In this document: piece after piece, positions 37,147-46,798 of the stretch
How positions within the stretch are numbered: the stretch's first letter is position 1
How the letters are laid out: each line of letters opens with the position of its first letter
From: Lysinibacillus capsici
GTDB lineage: Bacteria > Bacillota > Bacilli > Bacillales_A > Planococcaceae
Direction of reading: 5' to 3'
NCBI RefSeq assembly: GCF_003367505.1
Contig: NZ_PXXX01000010.1
Span: 124,001 to 188,000 of the forward strand
DNA length: 64,000 nucleotides
Position numbers and translations under genes: made by a program
Notes under the pieces: generated by a model
What the model saw: only the letters and a program-made list of their open reading frames with translations
Told to the model about the DNA's origin: nothing
The model's database searches: none

Positions 37147-38625
37147 CTATAAAATAAATGTTACTAAACCACGATCTCCTTCGTTAACCATACGTTCAAT
37201 CGTCTGACGCATACGTTTTTTGGCAGTAGATGGAACTGCATCCATTTTATAACGAATTCCCTCTTTTAATACTTCATGCAATGGTGTGCCAAATAATTGT
37301 GTATTCCATAAGGCATCACGATCATGTAAATAAGCATGATTTAAATCTTTTAGAAGTTGCTGACTATGGAACTCTGAGCCAATTAACGGTGCAAATTCTG
37401 ACTCCATATCAACTCGGATAATATGATAGGATGGCGCTTTTGCCTTCATTCGTACGCCGAAGAAATTATTCTGTTTAATGAGCTCTGGGGCTGTTGGCTC
37501 AAATTCCTGCATCATTGGCAATGTCACGCCATAGCCTGTCGTATCAGCATCGTGAATAGCACTTTTAAAGCGTTTTTGGGCCTCTTTTGCCTCTGCCGCC
37601 TCTTTGATAAAGAGTAACCAATCTTTTTTCGTTTCAATTGGTTCTTCTAGCCATTCATTACAAACTGATTTATACAATTCACCCTGTAGGGATACCCGAA
37701 TTACAGCTGTTCCTACACCTGCATCTACATGAACAACTTCACTTTGGTCAATAAAGTCAATGGCTTTAAAGGCATCTGACGCCTGTTGCACATCTCGAAT
37801 TTTCATAACAGAAGAAAGGACTTCCTCCATCGAATCAATCAATGCAACATTTAATGGATGTGTAGCATCTAATACATCCAGCCAGTCTGGTTTTTCCACC
37901 TCAATGGTACGAATTGGGAATTCAAATAACGCCTCTTGTAAAATATATTGAATATCCGTTTCTCTCATTTGATCAATGGACATCGCAATAACAGGGACAT
38001 TGTAACGTTCAAACAATTCATTGCGAAGCTGAACCGTTTCTTCTCTCGCAGGCATTTGGCAATTGAGTAAGATGACAAATGGTTTGCCGATGTCTTTTAA
38101 TTGCTCTACAATTTCCTCTTCTGCCTTCTCTGCTGCTCGTCGACTGATTCCGTTCACTGTACCATCAGTCGTTACGACAATACCAATATTCGCATGATCG
38201 CGAATCACCTTATCTGTGCCAATTTTAGCGGCTTCCTGAAATGGAATTGGCTCCGTATGCCAAGGCGTATGAACAAATTTTGGTCCATTTTCATCCTCAT
38301 AGCCTTTTGTCCCATCGATAATATAACCAACACAATCTGCTAATCGAATTTGGAATGGCATTTCATCTTCACCGACCACAATACGGGTTGCTTGGGCAGG
38401 CACAAACTTCGGCTCAGCAGTCATAATGACTGGCCCCGGAGAACTTTGTGGCAACTCATCTTGTGCTCGCATTCTTTCCGTTTCATCCACAATGTTTGGT
38501 AACACGACTGATTCCATTACCTTTTTTACAAATGTTGATTTACCTACACGTACTGGACCGACAACACCAATATAAACATCGCCATTTGTGCGCTCTGCAA
38601 TTTCTCTAAATACTGCTTCACTCAA
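37147..38625 (-). CDS. spoIVA: Stage IV sporulation protein A
   Basis: 492 aa, full length. N-terminal ATPase with Walker A GVVGPVRVGKSTFVKKV (residues 20-36) and a GTPase-like core (TDGTVNGISRRAAEKAEEE; LLNCQM), followed by the long C-terminal region that anchors to the forespore. It polymerises with ATP into the basement layer of the spore coat. It begins with TTG at 38625, with GGAGG 8 nt upstream. A sigma-E type promoter lies just ahead, fitting mother-cell expression. Confidence 0.97.
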   Translation of the reverse strand: MSEAVFREIAERTNGDVYIGVVGPVRVGKSTFVKKVMESVVLPNIVDETERMRAQDELPQSSPGPVIMTAEPKFVPAQATRIVVGEDEMPFQIRLADCVGYIIDGTKGYEDENGPKFVHTPWHTEPIPFQEAAKIGTDKVIRDHANIGIVVTTDGTVNGISRRAAEKAEEEIVEQLKDIGKPFVILLNCQMPAREETVQLRNELFERYNVPVIAMSIDQMRETDIQYILQEALFEFPIRTIEVEKPDWLDVLDATHPLNVALIDSMEEVLSSVMKIRDVQQASDAFKAIDFIDQSEVVHVDAGVGTAVIRVSLQGELYKSVCNEWLEEPIETKKDWLLFIKEAAEAKEAQKRFKSAIHDADTTGYGVTLPMMQEFEPTAPELIKQNNFFGVRMKAKAPSYHIIRVDMESEFAPLIGSEFHSQQLLKDLNHAYLHDRDALWNTQLFGTPLHEVLKEGIRYKMDAVPSTAKKRMRQTIERMVNEGDRGLVTFIL

Positions 38626-38655
38626 GGTTTCTGCCTCCTTTATCTACGCTTTTTC

Positions 38656-38684
38656 ACTATATGCGAGCCTGTAGACAAATATGA
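38656..38684 (-). promoter_or_regulatory. Sigma-E type promoter of spoIVA
   Basis: TCATATT (38678-38684), 14-bp spacer, CATATAGT (38656-38663) on the minus strand; close to the sigma-E consensus. The -35 lies against the U-run of the yphF terminator. Confidence 0.75.
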
Positions 38685-38712
38685 AAAAGCCCCTCACAAA
38701 TGTAAGGAGCTT
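38684..38712 (-). terminator. Terminator of yphF
   Basis: Twelve-base arms (38687-38698 with 38701-38712), fully paired on the minus strand with two G-U wobbles, then five U. Confidence 0.8.
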
Positions 38713-38717
38713 GTTTG

Positions 38718-39500
38718 CTATTTCTCTTTTTTCTCGGCGGCTTCTGCCTCTTGTTTTTGTAATTCTTTCGCTTTTTTGACATCCGCATTATACGTTTTCA
38801 TATCATAGATAGGCTCTCCATTCTCGTCCACTGTATATGGAATAGAATAGGCAGGCACCACTGGAAATTTGTCGACAAGCAGTTGGCGAATATCATCACC
38901 TGGCTTTACATTCGGCTTATCCTCTTTTAAAAGCTGGCCTAAATCCACAGCATAGTCTACATGTAATTCACCATCACCAGTCATGAAAAGCGGTAACTCG
39001 ACGCCAGAATAGGGACTTTTTACAGTTACCTCTGTTTTATAACCCAAATCTTTATAGTTGATCTGATAAACATTTTCTGAAATTGACCCTTTTATTGGTA
39101 AATACTGTGTAGATAGTTTACGAATACCTATTTCACGTATACGCTCTGCCGCGTTTAAATCTACTAATTTGACCGATGCCTCATTTTCAGGGTCCCAAAT
39201 GATATACTGATATATACCACCTTTTTCATAGGCATTTCCAGGAATTGTCGTCAAATACTTCGGCATAAGTTTTTCAAAATCGATTAAATATTTGATATAG
39301 ATATCCGTATCTAGCTCGCTATTTTTAATTGGTACTAGTCCACCTGTTGCTTCACGGTATTCATCCACAGCACGTTGAACTGCCGCTAGTTGATCGACAT
39401 CAGGCGTGACCTTAGCCCTTTTTTCTTCTTCTGGGTACGCACATCCTACTAACAGTATGGCGGTTGCAAATACCAACAGCAAAGCACTTAGTTTTTTCAT
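38718..39500 (-). CDS. yphF: YphF-like lipoprotein
   Basis: 260 aa. Signal peptide with lipobox LLVGC (Cys at residue 20), then ADxx-poor sorting sequence. The rest is soluble with no catalytic motif; the C-terminus is rich in Lys, Glu and Ala. Position beside spoIVA and yphE fits B. subtilis YphF, a protein of unknown function. It lies 22 bp after yphE. Confidence 0.85.
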   Translation of the reverse strand: MKKLSALLLVFATAILLVGCAYPEEEKRAKVTPDVDQLAAVQRAVDEYREATGGLVPIKNSELDTDIYIKYLIDFEKLMPKYLTTIPGNAYEKGGIYQYIIWDPENEASVKLVDLNAAERIREIGIRKLSTQYLPIKGSISENVYQINYKDLGYKTEVTVKSPYSGVELPLFMTGDGELHVDYAVDLGQLLKEDKPNVKPGDDIRQLLVDKFPVVPAYSIPYTVDENGEPIYDMKTYNADVKKAKELQKQEAEAAEKKEK

Positions 39501-39522
39501 GTTACTGACACCTCATTATTAT

Positions 39523-39735
39523 TTATGCTGGCCAAGTGGCAACTACAAGTACCATTAAAAATGTGCCAAGTCCAAACAGTATGTATGCACATAAATTTAC
39601 GACTGTTCGTAAAAATACATTTGAAATCTTATTTCGTGCTAAATAAATTAAGCCGACTGATATAATCATAAATGCGATGCAATAAAACGACACCCACATT
39701 ACATCAAGCGCAGGCATATGAGCTAACGGGCCCAT
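39523..39735 (-). CDS. yphE: YphE-like DUF2768 membrane protein
   Basis: 70 aa from the ATG at 39735, with GGTGG 9 nt upstream. Two membrane helices: VMWVSFYCIAFMIISVGLIY and VVNLCAYILFGLGTFLMVLV. Conserved small protein of spore formers between gpsA and yphF; function unknown. Confidence 0.82.
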   Translation of the reverse strand: MGPLAHMPALDVMWVSFYCIAFMIISVGLIYLARNKISNVFLRTVVNLCAYILFGLGTFLMVLVVATWPA

Positions 39736-39880
39736 TTCAAAAAACCACCTTTCTTTGAATGTCAAGACACAAAGTATATTATACTATGTGCTTTTGCTAA
39801 AAAGAAATAGTTGTCCCATAACTATCAAGAAATGGACAACTCTTTTAGCTTGTATTTCTATTCAACTAGTGGCACACAAT

Positions 39881-39912
39881 AAGGCGTCTCAACAGATTGG
39901 TTGAGACACCTT
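39881..39912 (-). terminator. Hairpin downstream of gpsA
   Basis: Thirteen-base arms (39881-39893 with 39900-39912, one mismatch) between gpsA and yphE. U-run weak on the minus strand. Confidence 0.6.
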
Positions 39913-39954
39913 ATTTATGTCCATTTAATGACAAGTCTAATCAAAAAATTAATA

Positions 39955-40971
39955 TTAATGCTTCATATCGTCTATTTCTCGTTTTTTCATACGCATCATT
40001 AAGGCATCTACTGCCACTTTCGGTTCAACATCATTAAATAGCACACTATAGAGCTCTGTGGAAATCGGCATGGCGACATCATATTTCTCTGCTAATTGAT
40101 AGGCTGCCTTCGTGGTACGGACACCTTCTACGACCATGCCCATTTGATCCAGCACTTCTTGTAGCTTCATACCTTGCCCTAACATATTACCTGCACGCCA
40201 GTTTCGCGAGTGGACACTTGTACAGGTTACAATTAAGTCCCCCATACCTGTAAGCCCTGAGAACGTAAATGGATTACCACCCATTTTTACACCTAACCGT
40301 GAAATTTCTGCAAGACCTCGCGTAATAAGTGCCGCTTTTGCATTGTCTCCATAATTTAAGCCATCAGTAATACCTGCCGCTAAAGCGATAACGTTTTTCA
40401 AAGCTCCTCCTATTTCTACACCAATGATATCCTCATTTGTATAGACGCGGAAGAACTGATTCATAAATAAATCCTGTACCTTTTCAGCAGCATCAATATT
40501 AGCACAAGCTGCAGTAACCGTTGTAGGATGATGCAGTACCACTTCTTCTGCATGACTTGGCCCAGAAAGAACAACAATTTCTTCCACATACATTGCTGGT
40601 AAGCTTTCTGCTAAAATCTCAGATATTCGTTTTAATGAGTCAGGCTCAATTCCTTTCGAAACATGGACAAACAACACTTTTTTTGTTAATTCAGCCGTTA
40701 GTTTCTCGCATACTTCACGAATCGCTTTTGTTGGAACAGCCACAACAATGGTTTCTGCATGAGTAGCTACCTGTGCCATATCACTCGTCGCATGTAAATT
40801 TACAGGTAGAATGGTTTCTGGTAAATATTTTTTATTCGTATGCAGTTGATTGATTTCTTCTGCCTGCTCAGCTCTATGTGTCCATACAAGCGTATCATGT
40901 CCATTTTCCGCTAGTACCATTGCCAGTGCAGTACCCCATGAGCCTGCCCCTAACACACAAACTTTTTCCAT
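39955..40971 (-). CDS. gpsA: Glycerol-3-phosphate dehydrogenase [NAD(P)+]
   Basis: 338 aa. VLGAGSWGTALAMVLAENGH (NAD loop, residues 6-25), VSKGIE, LSGPSHAEEV, GALKNVIALAAGITDGL with the catalytic Lys, and TCTSVHSRNW. It supplies sn-glycerol 3-phosphate for phospholipids, the acyl acceptor of PlsY-type enzymes. Follows der, as in B. subtilis. Confidence 0.97.
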   Translation of the reverse strand: MEKVCVLGAGSWGTALAMVLAENGHDTLVWTHRAEQAEEINQLHTNKKYLPETILPVNLHATSDMAQVATHAETIVVAVPTKAIREVCEKLTAELTKKVLFVHVSKGIEPDSLKRISEILAESLPAMYVEEIVVLSGPSHAEEVVLHHPTTVTAACANIDAAEKVQDLFMNQFFRVYTNEDIIGVEIGGALKNVIALAAGITDGLNYGDNAKAALITRGLAEISRLGVKMGGNPFTFSGLTGMGDLIVTCTSVHSRNWRAGNMLGQGMKLQEVLDQMGMVVEGVRTTKAAYQLAEKYDVAMPISTELYSVLFNDVEPKVAVDALMMRMKKREIDDMKH

Positions 40972-41021
40972 AACAAAATCCTCCCTTTGTTGGGTTGTCT
41001 ATTAAGTAAGTTCTTTCTTGT

Positions 41022-41058
41022 AAAAAGACGCCACCCAACAATAATGTCGGGTTGGCGT
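41022..41058 (-). terminator. Terminator of der
   Basis: Arms ACGCCACCCAACA (41028-41040) and TGTCGGGTTGGCGT (41045-41058), then five U on the minus strand. Confidence 0.88.
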
Positions 41059-41081
41059 ATTGTATGTCTATAGCTATTGCC

Positions 41082-42392
41082 TTAAGCACGCGCACGTGTA
41101 ATTAAACGAATTGGCGTCCCTTCAAAGTCAAATGTTTCGCGGATGCGATTTTCTAAGAAGCGTTCATATGAGAAATGCATAAGCTCAGGTTCATTCACAA
41201 AAATAACGAATGTTGGTGGCTTAATCGCTACCTGAGTAGCATAGTAAATACGTAAACGACGACCTTTATCTGTCGGTGCTGGATTACGAGCCACTGAGTC
41301 CTCAATCACTTCATTTAAAATAGAGGACTGAATACGCATCGCATGATTCTCGCTGACACGTTGGATAATCGGTAAAATTTGATGCACACGCTGTTTTGTA
41401 TTCGCCGATACAAAAATAATTGGGGCATAATCTAAAAATAGGAAATGCTCACGAATTTGCTGTGTAAAGACATTCATTGTTTTTTCATCTTTTTCAATGG
41501 CATCCCATTTATTCACAACAATGATCACAGCTTTTCCAGCCTCATGTGCATAGCCAGCGATTTTTTTATCTTGCTCCTGAATACCTTCTTCTGCATTCAG
41601 CACTACTAAAACAACGTCTGAGCGTTCAATAGCACGTAGCGCACGTAACACAGAATATTTCTCGGTTGTTTCATAGATCTTTCCTTTTTTACGCATACCC
41701 GCCGTATCAATAATGACATATTCCTGTCCATCATATGCATAAGGCGTATCAATCGCATCACGTGTTGTCCCTGCAATATTACTAACAATAACACGTTCCT
41801 GCCCTAGGAAAGCATTCACTAAAGAGGATTTCCCAACATTCGGGCGACCAATTAAAGAGAATTTAATGACATCATCACCGTATTGTTCTTCATCTTCTTT
41901 CGGGAAATGTTTCGCACATTCGTCCAATAAATCCCCTAAACCTAAACCGTGGGAACCTGAAATAGGCCAAGGTTCACCGAAGCCAAGTGCATAAAAATCA
42001 TAAATCATTTCACGCATATCAGGATTATCAATTTTATTGACCGCTAATACGACTGGTTTTTTTGTTTTGTATAGAATTTTAGCAACTTGCTCATCTGCTG
42101 CCGTTACCCCTTCACGACCATTTGTCATGAAAATAATAACGTCTGCTTCATCAATAGCGATTTCAGCTTGTTGACGAATTTGTTCTAAAAACGGCTCGTC
42201 TCCAATTTCAATGCCACCTGTATCAATAATATTAAAATCGTGTGTTAACCACTCTGCCGAACTATAAATACGGTCACGTGTTACGCCTGGGATATCCTCC
42301 ACAATCGAAACACGTTCTCCAACGATACGATTAAAAATCGTCGACTTACCTACGTTCGGACGACCTACGATGGCTACTACTGGTTTCGTCAT
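41082..42392 (-). CDS. der: Ribosome assembly GTPase Der (EngA)
   Basis: 436 aa with two GTPase domains in tandem: [14 protein letters not shown] (residues 10-23) with DTGG and NKID; and [14 protein letters not shown] (about 181-194) with [10 protein letters not shown] and NKWD. A KH-like domain follows ([20 protein letters not shown]). Needed for 50S ribosome assembly. The longest conserved order der-gpsA-yphE is kept. Confidence 0.98.
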   Translation of the reverse strand: MTKPVVAIVGRPNVGKSTIFNRIVGERVSIVEDIPGVTRDRIYSSAEWLTHDFNIIDTGGIEIGDEPFLEQIRQQAEIAIDEADVIIFMTNGREGVTAADEQVAKILYKTKKPVVLAVNKIDNPDMREMIYDFYALGFGEPWPISGSHGLGLGDLLDECAKHFPKEDEEQYGDDVIKFSLIGRPNVGKSSLVNAFLGQERVIVSNIAGTTRDAIDTPYAYDGQEYVIIDTAGMRKKGKIYETTEKYSVLRALRAIERSDVVLVVLNAEEGIQEQDKKIAGYAHEAGKAVIIVVNKWDAIEKDEKTMNVFTQQIREHFLFLDYAPIIFVSANTKQRVHQILPIIQRVSENHAMRIQSSILNEVIEDSVARNPAPTDKGRRLRIYYATQVAIKPPTFVIFVNEPELMHFSYERFLENRIRETFDFEGTPIRLITRARA

Positions 42393-42523
42393 CTGTACTT
42401 CATCCTTCCAACTTCTTGTCTTTCGCTATTATACACGAAAAATGCCATTATATCATATCATATCCATAATGTAGAACGCTATGTATGGTGATAAAAGGTG
42501 TTACCTCATTTTTTTAAGCGCTC

Positions 42524-42672
42524 TATCAGATGTTATAAAGGTTCTATCGCCTTTTTTAATTGCTATCCTTTATTTTGAGAATCTTATCCGCTACTTTTAG
42601 AGTTTTATCCTTCAATTCAAAGATTTTATCCACTCTTCAATCGCTATTCTTCACTTTCAAAATCCTATCAAC
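42524..42672. repeat. Degenerate ~21-bp tandem repeat
   Basis: Eight copies of a (C/T)TATC anchor start at 42524, 42545, 42564, 42585, 42606, 42627, 42645 (as TATT) and 42666; spacings 21, 19, 21, 21, 21, 18, 21. The rest of each unit is a diverged TTCAATTTTGAAAATT-like segment. On the minus strand three consecutive units read as Asp-Lys-Ile-Leu-Lys-like heptads, broken by stops on both sides. No spacers or CRISPR-like structure. Confidence 0.8.
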
Positions 42673-42675
42673 CAT

Positions 42676-42709
42676 AAAAATAGCGAGGATACATTTATGC
42701 ATCCTCGCT
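42676..42709 (-). terminator. Terminator of the S1-domain gene
   Basis: Perfect 9-bp stem (42682-42690 with 42701-42709) then ATTTTTA on the minus strand, just past the stop. Confidence 0.85.
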
Positions 42710-42716
42710 TTATACA

Positions 42717-43853
42717 TTATTTAAAGTTTTTTAGTTTATCGCCAATCACATCACCGAATGAGAAGCCTGTATTCTCTTCAGGTAATTCATAGTCGATTAC
42801 TTCTTCTGCTTCAGGATTTTCTAATAATTCTTTAATACTAAGGGCTAGACGGCCTTCGTCAGCGTTGACATCAAGAACCTTTACCTGTACTTCTTGTCCC
42901 TCTTTTAGTGCTTCATGAGGTGTGTTAATGTGCTTATGCGCAATTTGCGATATATGCACTAAACCTTCAACGCCTGGGAATACTTCCACAAATGCGCCAA
43001 ATGAAGTAAGTCGCTTCACTCTACCGTCTAAAATAGTGCCTTTAGCGGCACGTTCTTCAATATTAGACCATGGTCCAGGAATTGTTTCCTTAATAGATAA
43101 AGAAATACGTTCATTTTCTGGGTCCACTGATAGAACTTTTACTTTTACATCTTGTCCTTCAGCTAAAACCTCACTCACATCACTCACATGCTCATGTGAT
43201 ACTTGCGAGATGTGTACAAGACCATCAATACCACCTAGGTCGATAAATGCACCAAATGACGCGAGACGCTGTACTTTACCATCCAATACATCGCCAGCTT
43301 TTATTTGATTAATCACATTTTTCTTTTGTGAAGCTTTCTCTGCTTCAACCACTGCTCGGTGAGATAAAATAAGGCGATTCTTATCCTTATCAAGCTCAAC
43401 AATTTTAAAGCTTAATGTTTGCCCTTTATAGCCTTCAAAATCATCAACAAAATAGTCCTCTACAAGCGATGCTGGTACAAAGCCACGTACACCTAAATCT
43501 ACGACAAGACCACCTTTAACAATATCCTTTACTTCCGCTTCAAAGATTTCCTCAGCGGCAAATTGCTGCTCCAGTGTATCCCATGCTTTTAGAGCATCCA
43601 CTTTACGTTTTGATAGGACAAAGTTTTCTTCTTCAACCTTTGTAATCATCAATTCTAATTCATCTCCAACTGAGATGACATCAGACGCTTTCTCAATGTG
43701 TAAGCTTGATAATTCACTAATCGGTACAATACCATCAAACGGAGCACCTGGAATTGATACAGATACTGCCTTTTCATCAACTTGCGCGGCAATGCCTTTG
43801 ACGATATCACCCTCGTTAAACGTTTGTTCTGCATAGTTCATTTCTTCAGACAT
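42717..43853 (-). CDS. ypfD: 30S ribosomal protein S1 homologue (YpfD)
   Basis: 378 aa, four S1 RNA-binding domains: GDIVKGIAAQVDEKAVSVSI (1), EIFEAEVKDIVKGGLVVDLG (2), GDVLDGKVQRLASFGAFIDL (3) and GTILDGRVKRLTSFGAFVEV (4). Domains 3 and 4 are the best preserved, each ending in GLVHISQ. An acidic tail follows. Shorter than proteobacterial S1 (six domains), as usual in Bacillales, where it is not an essential ribosome subunit. Often named rpsA; lies after cmk. Confidence 0.95.
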   Translation of the reverse strand: MSEEMNYAEQTFNEGDIVKGIAAQVDEKAVSVSIPGAPFDGIVPISELSSLHIEKASDVISVGDELELMITKVEEENFVLSKRKVDALKAWDTLEQQFAAEEIFEAEVKDIVKGGLVVDLGVRGFVPASLVEDYFVDDFEGYKGQTLSFKIVELDKDKNRLILSHRAVVEAEKASQKKNVINQIKAGDVLDGKVQRLASFGAFIDLGGIDGLVHISQVSHEHVSDVSEVLAEGQDVKVKVLSVDPENERISLSIKETIPGPWSNIEERAAKGTILDGRVKRLTSFGAFVEVFPGVEGLVHISQIAHKHINTPHEALKEGQEVQVKVLDVNADEGRLALSIKELLENPEAEEVIDYELPEENTGFSFGDVIGDKLKNFK

Positions 43854-43955
43854 ATGTAACCCTCCTTCGCATCTTCCCTTACTATTTTATTCGATATTGA
43901 AGACAAAGACAAAAATAAATCCTTTAAATTCAAAAAATGTCTGAAATTTTAGGAT

Positions 43956-44630
43956 TTATAGCATTTTTTCTTCTGCTAATTTTAAAATAGCTTGTGCTGC
44001 ATCATCAATGGACAATGCTGTTGTATCTAAAAAAATCGCATCTTCAGCTTGAATCAGTGGCGATGCTTCACGCTCACTATCCTTTTTATCACGTAGCGCA
44101 ATTTCTTCCTGAAGTTTTTCAAGAGAGGAGTCAATTCCTCTTTTTTGATTATCAATCAAGCGTCGTCTAGCACGCTCCTCTACTGTTGCAGACATGAAAA
44201 TCTTTAGTTCTGCATCCTTTAAGACATGTGTAGCAATATCGCGGCCATCCATGACAACACCGCCATTAGCTGCAAGTTTTTGCTGTTGAGCAACTAATAG
44301 CTCACGAACCTTCGCATGGGCAGCTACTTGTGAGACTGATGAAGTGACCTCATTAGAGCGTATTTCCGCTGACACATTGTGACCATCTAAAAAAACAAGC
44401 TGTCCCTGAGGTGATGGTTTTAATTCAATTGTGCTTACTTCAAGCATCTCTGCTAATTTTGCTTCATCATCTAAATGTATGTTTTGTTGCATCGCTTTAT
44501 ACGTAACTGCTCGATACATTGCCCCTGTGTCAATGTAAGTAAAGCCAAGTGCTTCAGCAACAATTTTTGCGATTGTACTTTTGCCAGCACCAGCAGGCCC
44601 GTCTATCGCAATTTGAATGTTTTTCTTCAT
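43956..44630 (-). CDS. cmk: Cytidylate kinase
   Basis: 224 aa from the ATG at 44630, with AGGGAAG upstream. IAIDGPAGAGKSTIAKIVAE (P-loop, residues 6-25), YIDTGAMYRAVTYKA, VVMDGRDIATHVLKDAELKI, RRLIDNQKRG and SEREASPLIQAEDAIFLDTT. Phosphorylates CMP and dCMP. Order cmk-ypfD-der is conserved. Confidence 0.97.
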   Translation of the reverse strand: MKKNIQIAIDGPAGAGKSTIAKIVAEALGFTYIDTGAMYRAVTYKAMQQNIHLDDEAKLAEMLEVSTIELKPSPQGQLVFLDGHNVSAEIRSNEVTSSVSQVAAHAKVRELLVAQQQKLAANGGVVMDGRDIATHVLKDAELKIFMSATVEERARRRLIDNQKRGIDSSLEKLQEEIALRDKKDSEREASPLIQAEDAIFLDTTALSIDDAAQAILKLAEEKML

Positions 44631-44674
44631 ATTCTTCCCTACTTTCTGCACCTCTTATTGTATCATATAACCTC

Positions 44675-44702
44675 AAAAAAGCCCTCTACTAGGAGAGGGC
44701 TT
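44675..44702 (-). terminator. Terminator of the PilZ gene
   Basis: Perfect 9-bp GC-rich stem (44679-44687 with 44694-44702), then six U on the minus strand. Confidence 0.9.
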
Positions 44703-44725
44703 CATCAAAATATTCATAAAGGATA

Positions 44726-45385
44726 TTAAACATTAAAAGGGTTCATTTCTTTACGACGATTGACTAATTGACGTTCAAAGCAAAAACGGACAATATGCTG
44801 TTGATCGACATCATCTGTATCTGTTAGTTGGATTGTTGCAATGCGTTTATCCTCTTTTTCAAAAATACGTACGATCAGCGCTTCCGTAATGACATACTTG
44901 ACATCTCCATTAGCAAATGGCAATACAATGGTTAGTTTTACTTCATCACCCTCAGTGAAAGCTACTTGACCTTTCAACATGACTGCTAGGCCTCCTGCAC
45001 TAATATCCACAGTCACAAGCTGATATTTATAATCTTTCAACTGAATAGCAACGTCTACTTGTGTCTCCACACGAACGTATTCTCGTCGCTGAATTTTTAT
45101 AAACTCCTCTGGTGTTGGACAATGCAACATAATCATTGGGATATTACCTGCTTTACGGCCAACTACCTCTGTATTAAAGGCAAAGGATTGTTTATCCTCG
45201 GTACGAAAAGTTGCTCTAAATTCTGAGCCATCTATTAAAAATGCCGTTTTCTTTGTTGCCATATTAACCGGATAATCAATATATAGAATATTATCTTTTT
45301 GCTCTACAACTTTACAGCGGAATTTCTCCAAACGCTCTGTATAAGTTGGTTCAAGTTGTAATTGTGTACCAATTTTTATTTCCAT
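44726..45385 (-). CDS. ypfA: PilZ-domain c-di-GMP receptor, YpfA/DgrA-like (flagellar brake)
   Basis: 219 aa from the ATG at 45385, with GGGGAG 6 nt upstream. N-terminal YcgR-like domain (LEPTYTERLEKFRCKVVE; DNILYIDYPVN), then PilZ with the RxxxR motif in QRREYVRVE and DISAGGLAV (D/NxSxxG). These bind cyclic di-GMP; the family slows the flagellar motor when c-di-GMP rises. Lies between cmk and ypeB as in B. subtilis. Confidence 0.92.
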   Translation of the reverse strand: MEIKIGTQLQLEPTYTERLEKFRCKVVEQKDNILYIDYPVNMATKKTAFLIDGSEFRATFRTEDKQSFAFNTEVVGRKAGNIPMIMLHCPTPEEFIKIQRREYVRVETQVDVAIQLKDYKYQLVTVDISAGGLAVMLKGQVAFTEGDEVKLTIVLPFANGDVKYVITEALIVRIFEKEDKRIATIQLTDTDDVDQQHIVRFCFERQLVNRRKEMNPFNV

Positions 45386-45499
45386 GAGCATCTCCCCGTG
45401 CGAAAAATATAGTTTAATTATCTCATGAGAAGCTTATTTTGGCTATAAAAATTGGTAGTATTTTCATGTCAAGTTGATACAGAGCGGAAGCATCATTGA

Positions 45500-46783
45500 T
45501 TAAGTTAGATATTCCACTTTTAATACATTATGGTTTTCCGCATCAATAACAATTCTAAATGTTTCCTGCGTATTACCATCACGCAATGCAATGACCTCAT
45601 AGCAAAGACGTTGCTCAAATTGTCCATTATCTGTGTAGATATTTTTTACCTCTTGTACTTGGATATCGTCTTGGAAGAACGTTTTCCAATCAATCGGCTT
45701 AGCTGTTTGCTTTTTAATATTTTCTTCTTGAATATATTCCATTGCATTTGCACCTAACAGCTCACCTGTATCTTTCGCCACTTTCAATTGAACACCATCA
45801 GCGTAGATTAACGCATTATCTCCAGGATGGACACGAGCAAATGTCACATGCCAAGCTTGATGATTTTCTCGTGATTCCACATAGGCTACATCTTTCATGC
45901 CTAATTTCTTCACATATTCCTGCGCTTTTTTCATGATTTCCTCTTGTGATAACTTGGCTTCATCCACAGGACGTTCTACTAAATAGGATAATAAATGTCC
46001 ACCCTTTTCTGTTAAATCAACATAGCCTAATCGAATCCCTTGGTGGAATTGGATATGATAAAAAGGATATGGTGCTGTATCACTACTTTTTGTAACTGTA
46101 AATGTGGCATCTTTAATGACTGGAAATAAGTATTTCACTTTTTCTAGTGCTTCTTTTTCGGTAATAACTGCATCCTGTAATGCCTTTAACTCAATTTTTT
46201 TCTGCCAATCAGATTCAGATAAAGTTAACGGGAAATCCTTTTCGCCGTAGCCCTTTAATGTATCTTTTACAGTATCAAATTGGCTATTTGGATTTTTATT
46301 ATCTACTTGCTGTAGCCAAACATCCATTTTCCCATCATGCTTATAGAAATCGACGGTTGCAGCTGTCCATTCATCGGAAAGAGATTGTAAATTCGTTGAA
46401 ACCTGGGGCATTTTTTCACGCCAAGCTTCATAATCCCCTGTTTTCGCTGTCCTTTTTGCTTCATCGCCAAGTCGCCCTAGATAGTTCATCCATTCACTTG
46501 ATAGTTCTTGTCCTATTGGAATATTCGCAATTGAAGAACGAACTTCTGAGCTTAAACGCCAAACCGAATCTAGTTCATTGTGAATCGCCTGCTCGTCTTG
46601 AAACAACAGGGATTGTGATACTGAGCGTTGAAGATGGGAAAGTTTTTCAGATGCATCCGTTAACTTATCTGTATATTGTGCTAGCACGGTACGTTGTAAA
46701 TCTTCTTTATCTCCATGTAAATCAATGCTGTATGCCCCTAACCCAATAACGGCAATCGTTAAGACCACGAGCCAAGTTTTCAT
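45500..46783 (-). CDS. ypeB: Germination protein YpeB
   Basis: 427 aa. N-terminal membrane anchor (WLVVLTIAVIGLGAYSI), a helical region to about 200, then PepSY-type repeats (KYLFPVIKDATFTVTKSSDT; AQEYVKKLGMKDVAYVESRE; QLKVAKDTGELLGANAMEY). It keeps SleB stable and localised in the spore. AAAGGAGG precedes the ATG. Follows sleB by 15 bp, in the same order as in B. subtilis. Confidence 0.95.
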   Translation of the reverse strand: MKTWLVVLTIAVIGLGAYSIDLHGDKEDLQRTVLAQYTDKLTDASEKLSHLQRSVSQSLLFQDEQAIHNELDSVWRLSSEVRSSIANIPIGQELSSEWMNYLGRLGDEAKRTAKTGDYEAWREKMPQVSTNLQSLSDEWTAATVDFYKHDGKMDVWLQQVDNKNPNSQFDTVKDTLKGYGEKDFPLTLSESDWQKKIELKALQDAVITEKEALEKVKYLFPVIKDATFTVTKSSDTAPYPFYHIQFHQGIRLGYVDLTEKGGHLLSYLVERPVDEAKLSQEEIMKKAQEYVKKLGMKDVAYVESRENHQAWHVTFARVHPGDNALIYADGVQLKVAKDTGELLGANAMEYIQEENIKKQTAKPIDWKTFFQDDIQVQEVKNIYTDNGQFEQRLCYEVIALRDGNTQETFRIVIDAENHNVLKVEYLT

Positions 46784-46798
46784 CTAGGTTCCTCCTTT

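Larger units (their letters stand above)
42393..42716. other. 324-bp intergenic stretch with a degenerate tandem repeat
   Basis: No gene. It contains the 21-bp repeat array at 42524-42672 and the terminator at 42676-42709. The first 130 bp upstream of der are AT-rich and carry no pattern that I can define. Confidence 0.8.

Noticed and set aside
42524..42672. CRISPR-like array
   Set aside because: Unit length is 21 bp with no distinct spacers, no conserved palindromic repeat and no cas genes nearby.
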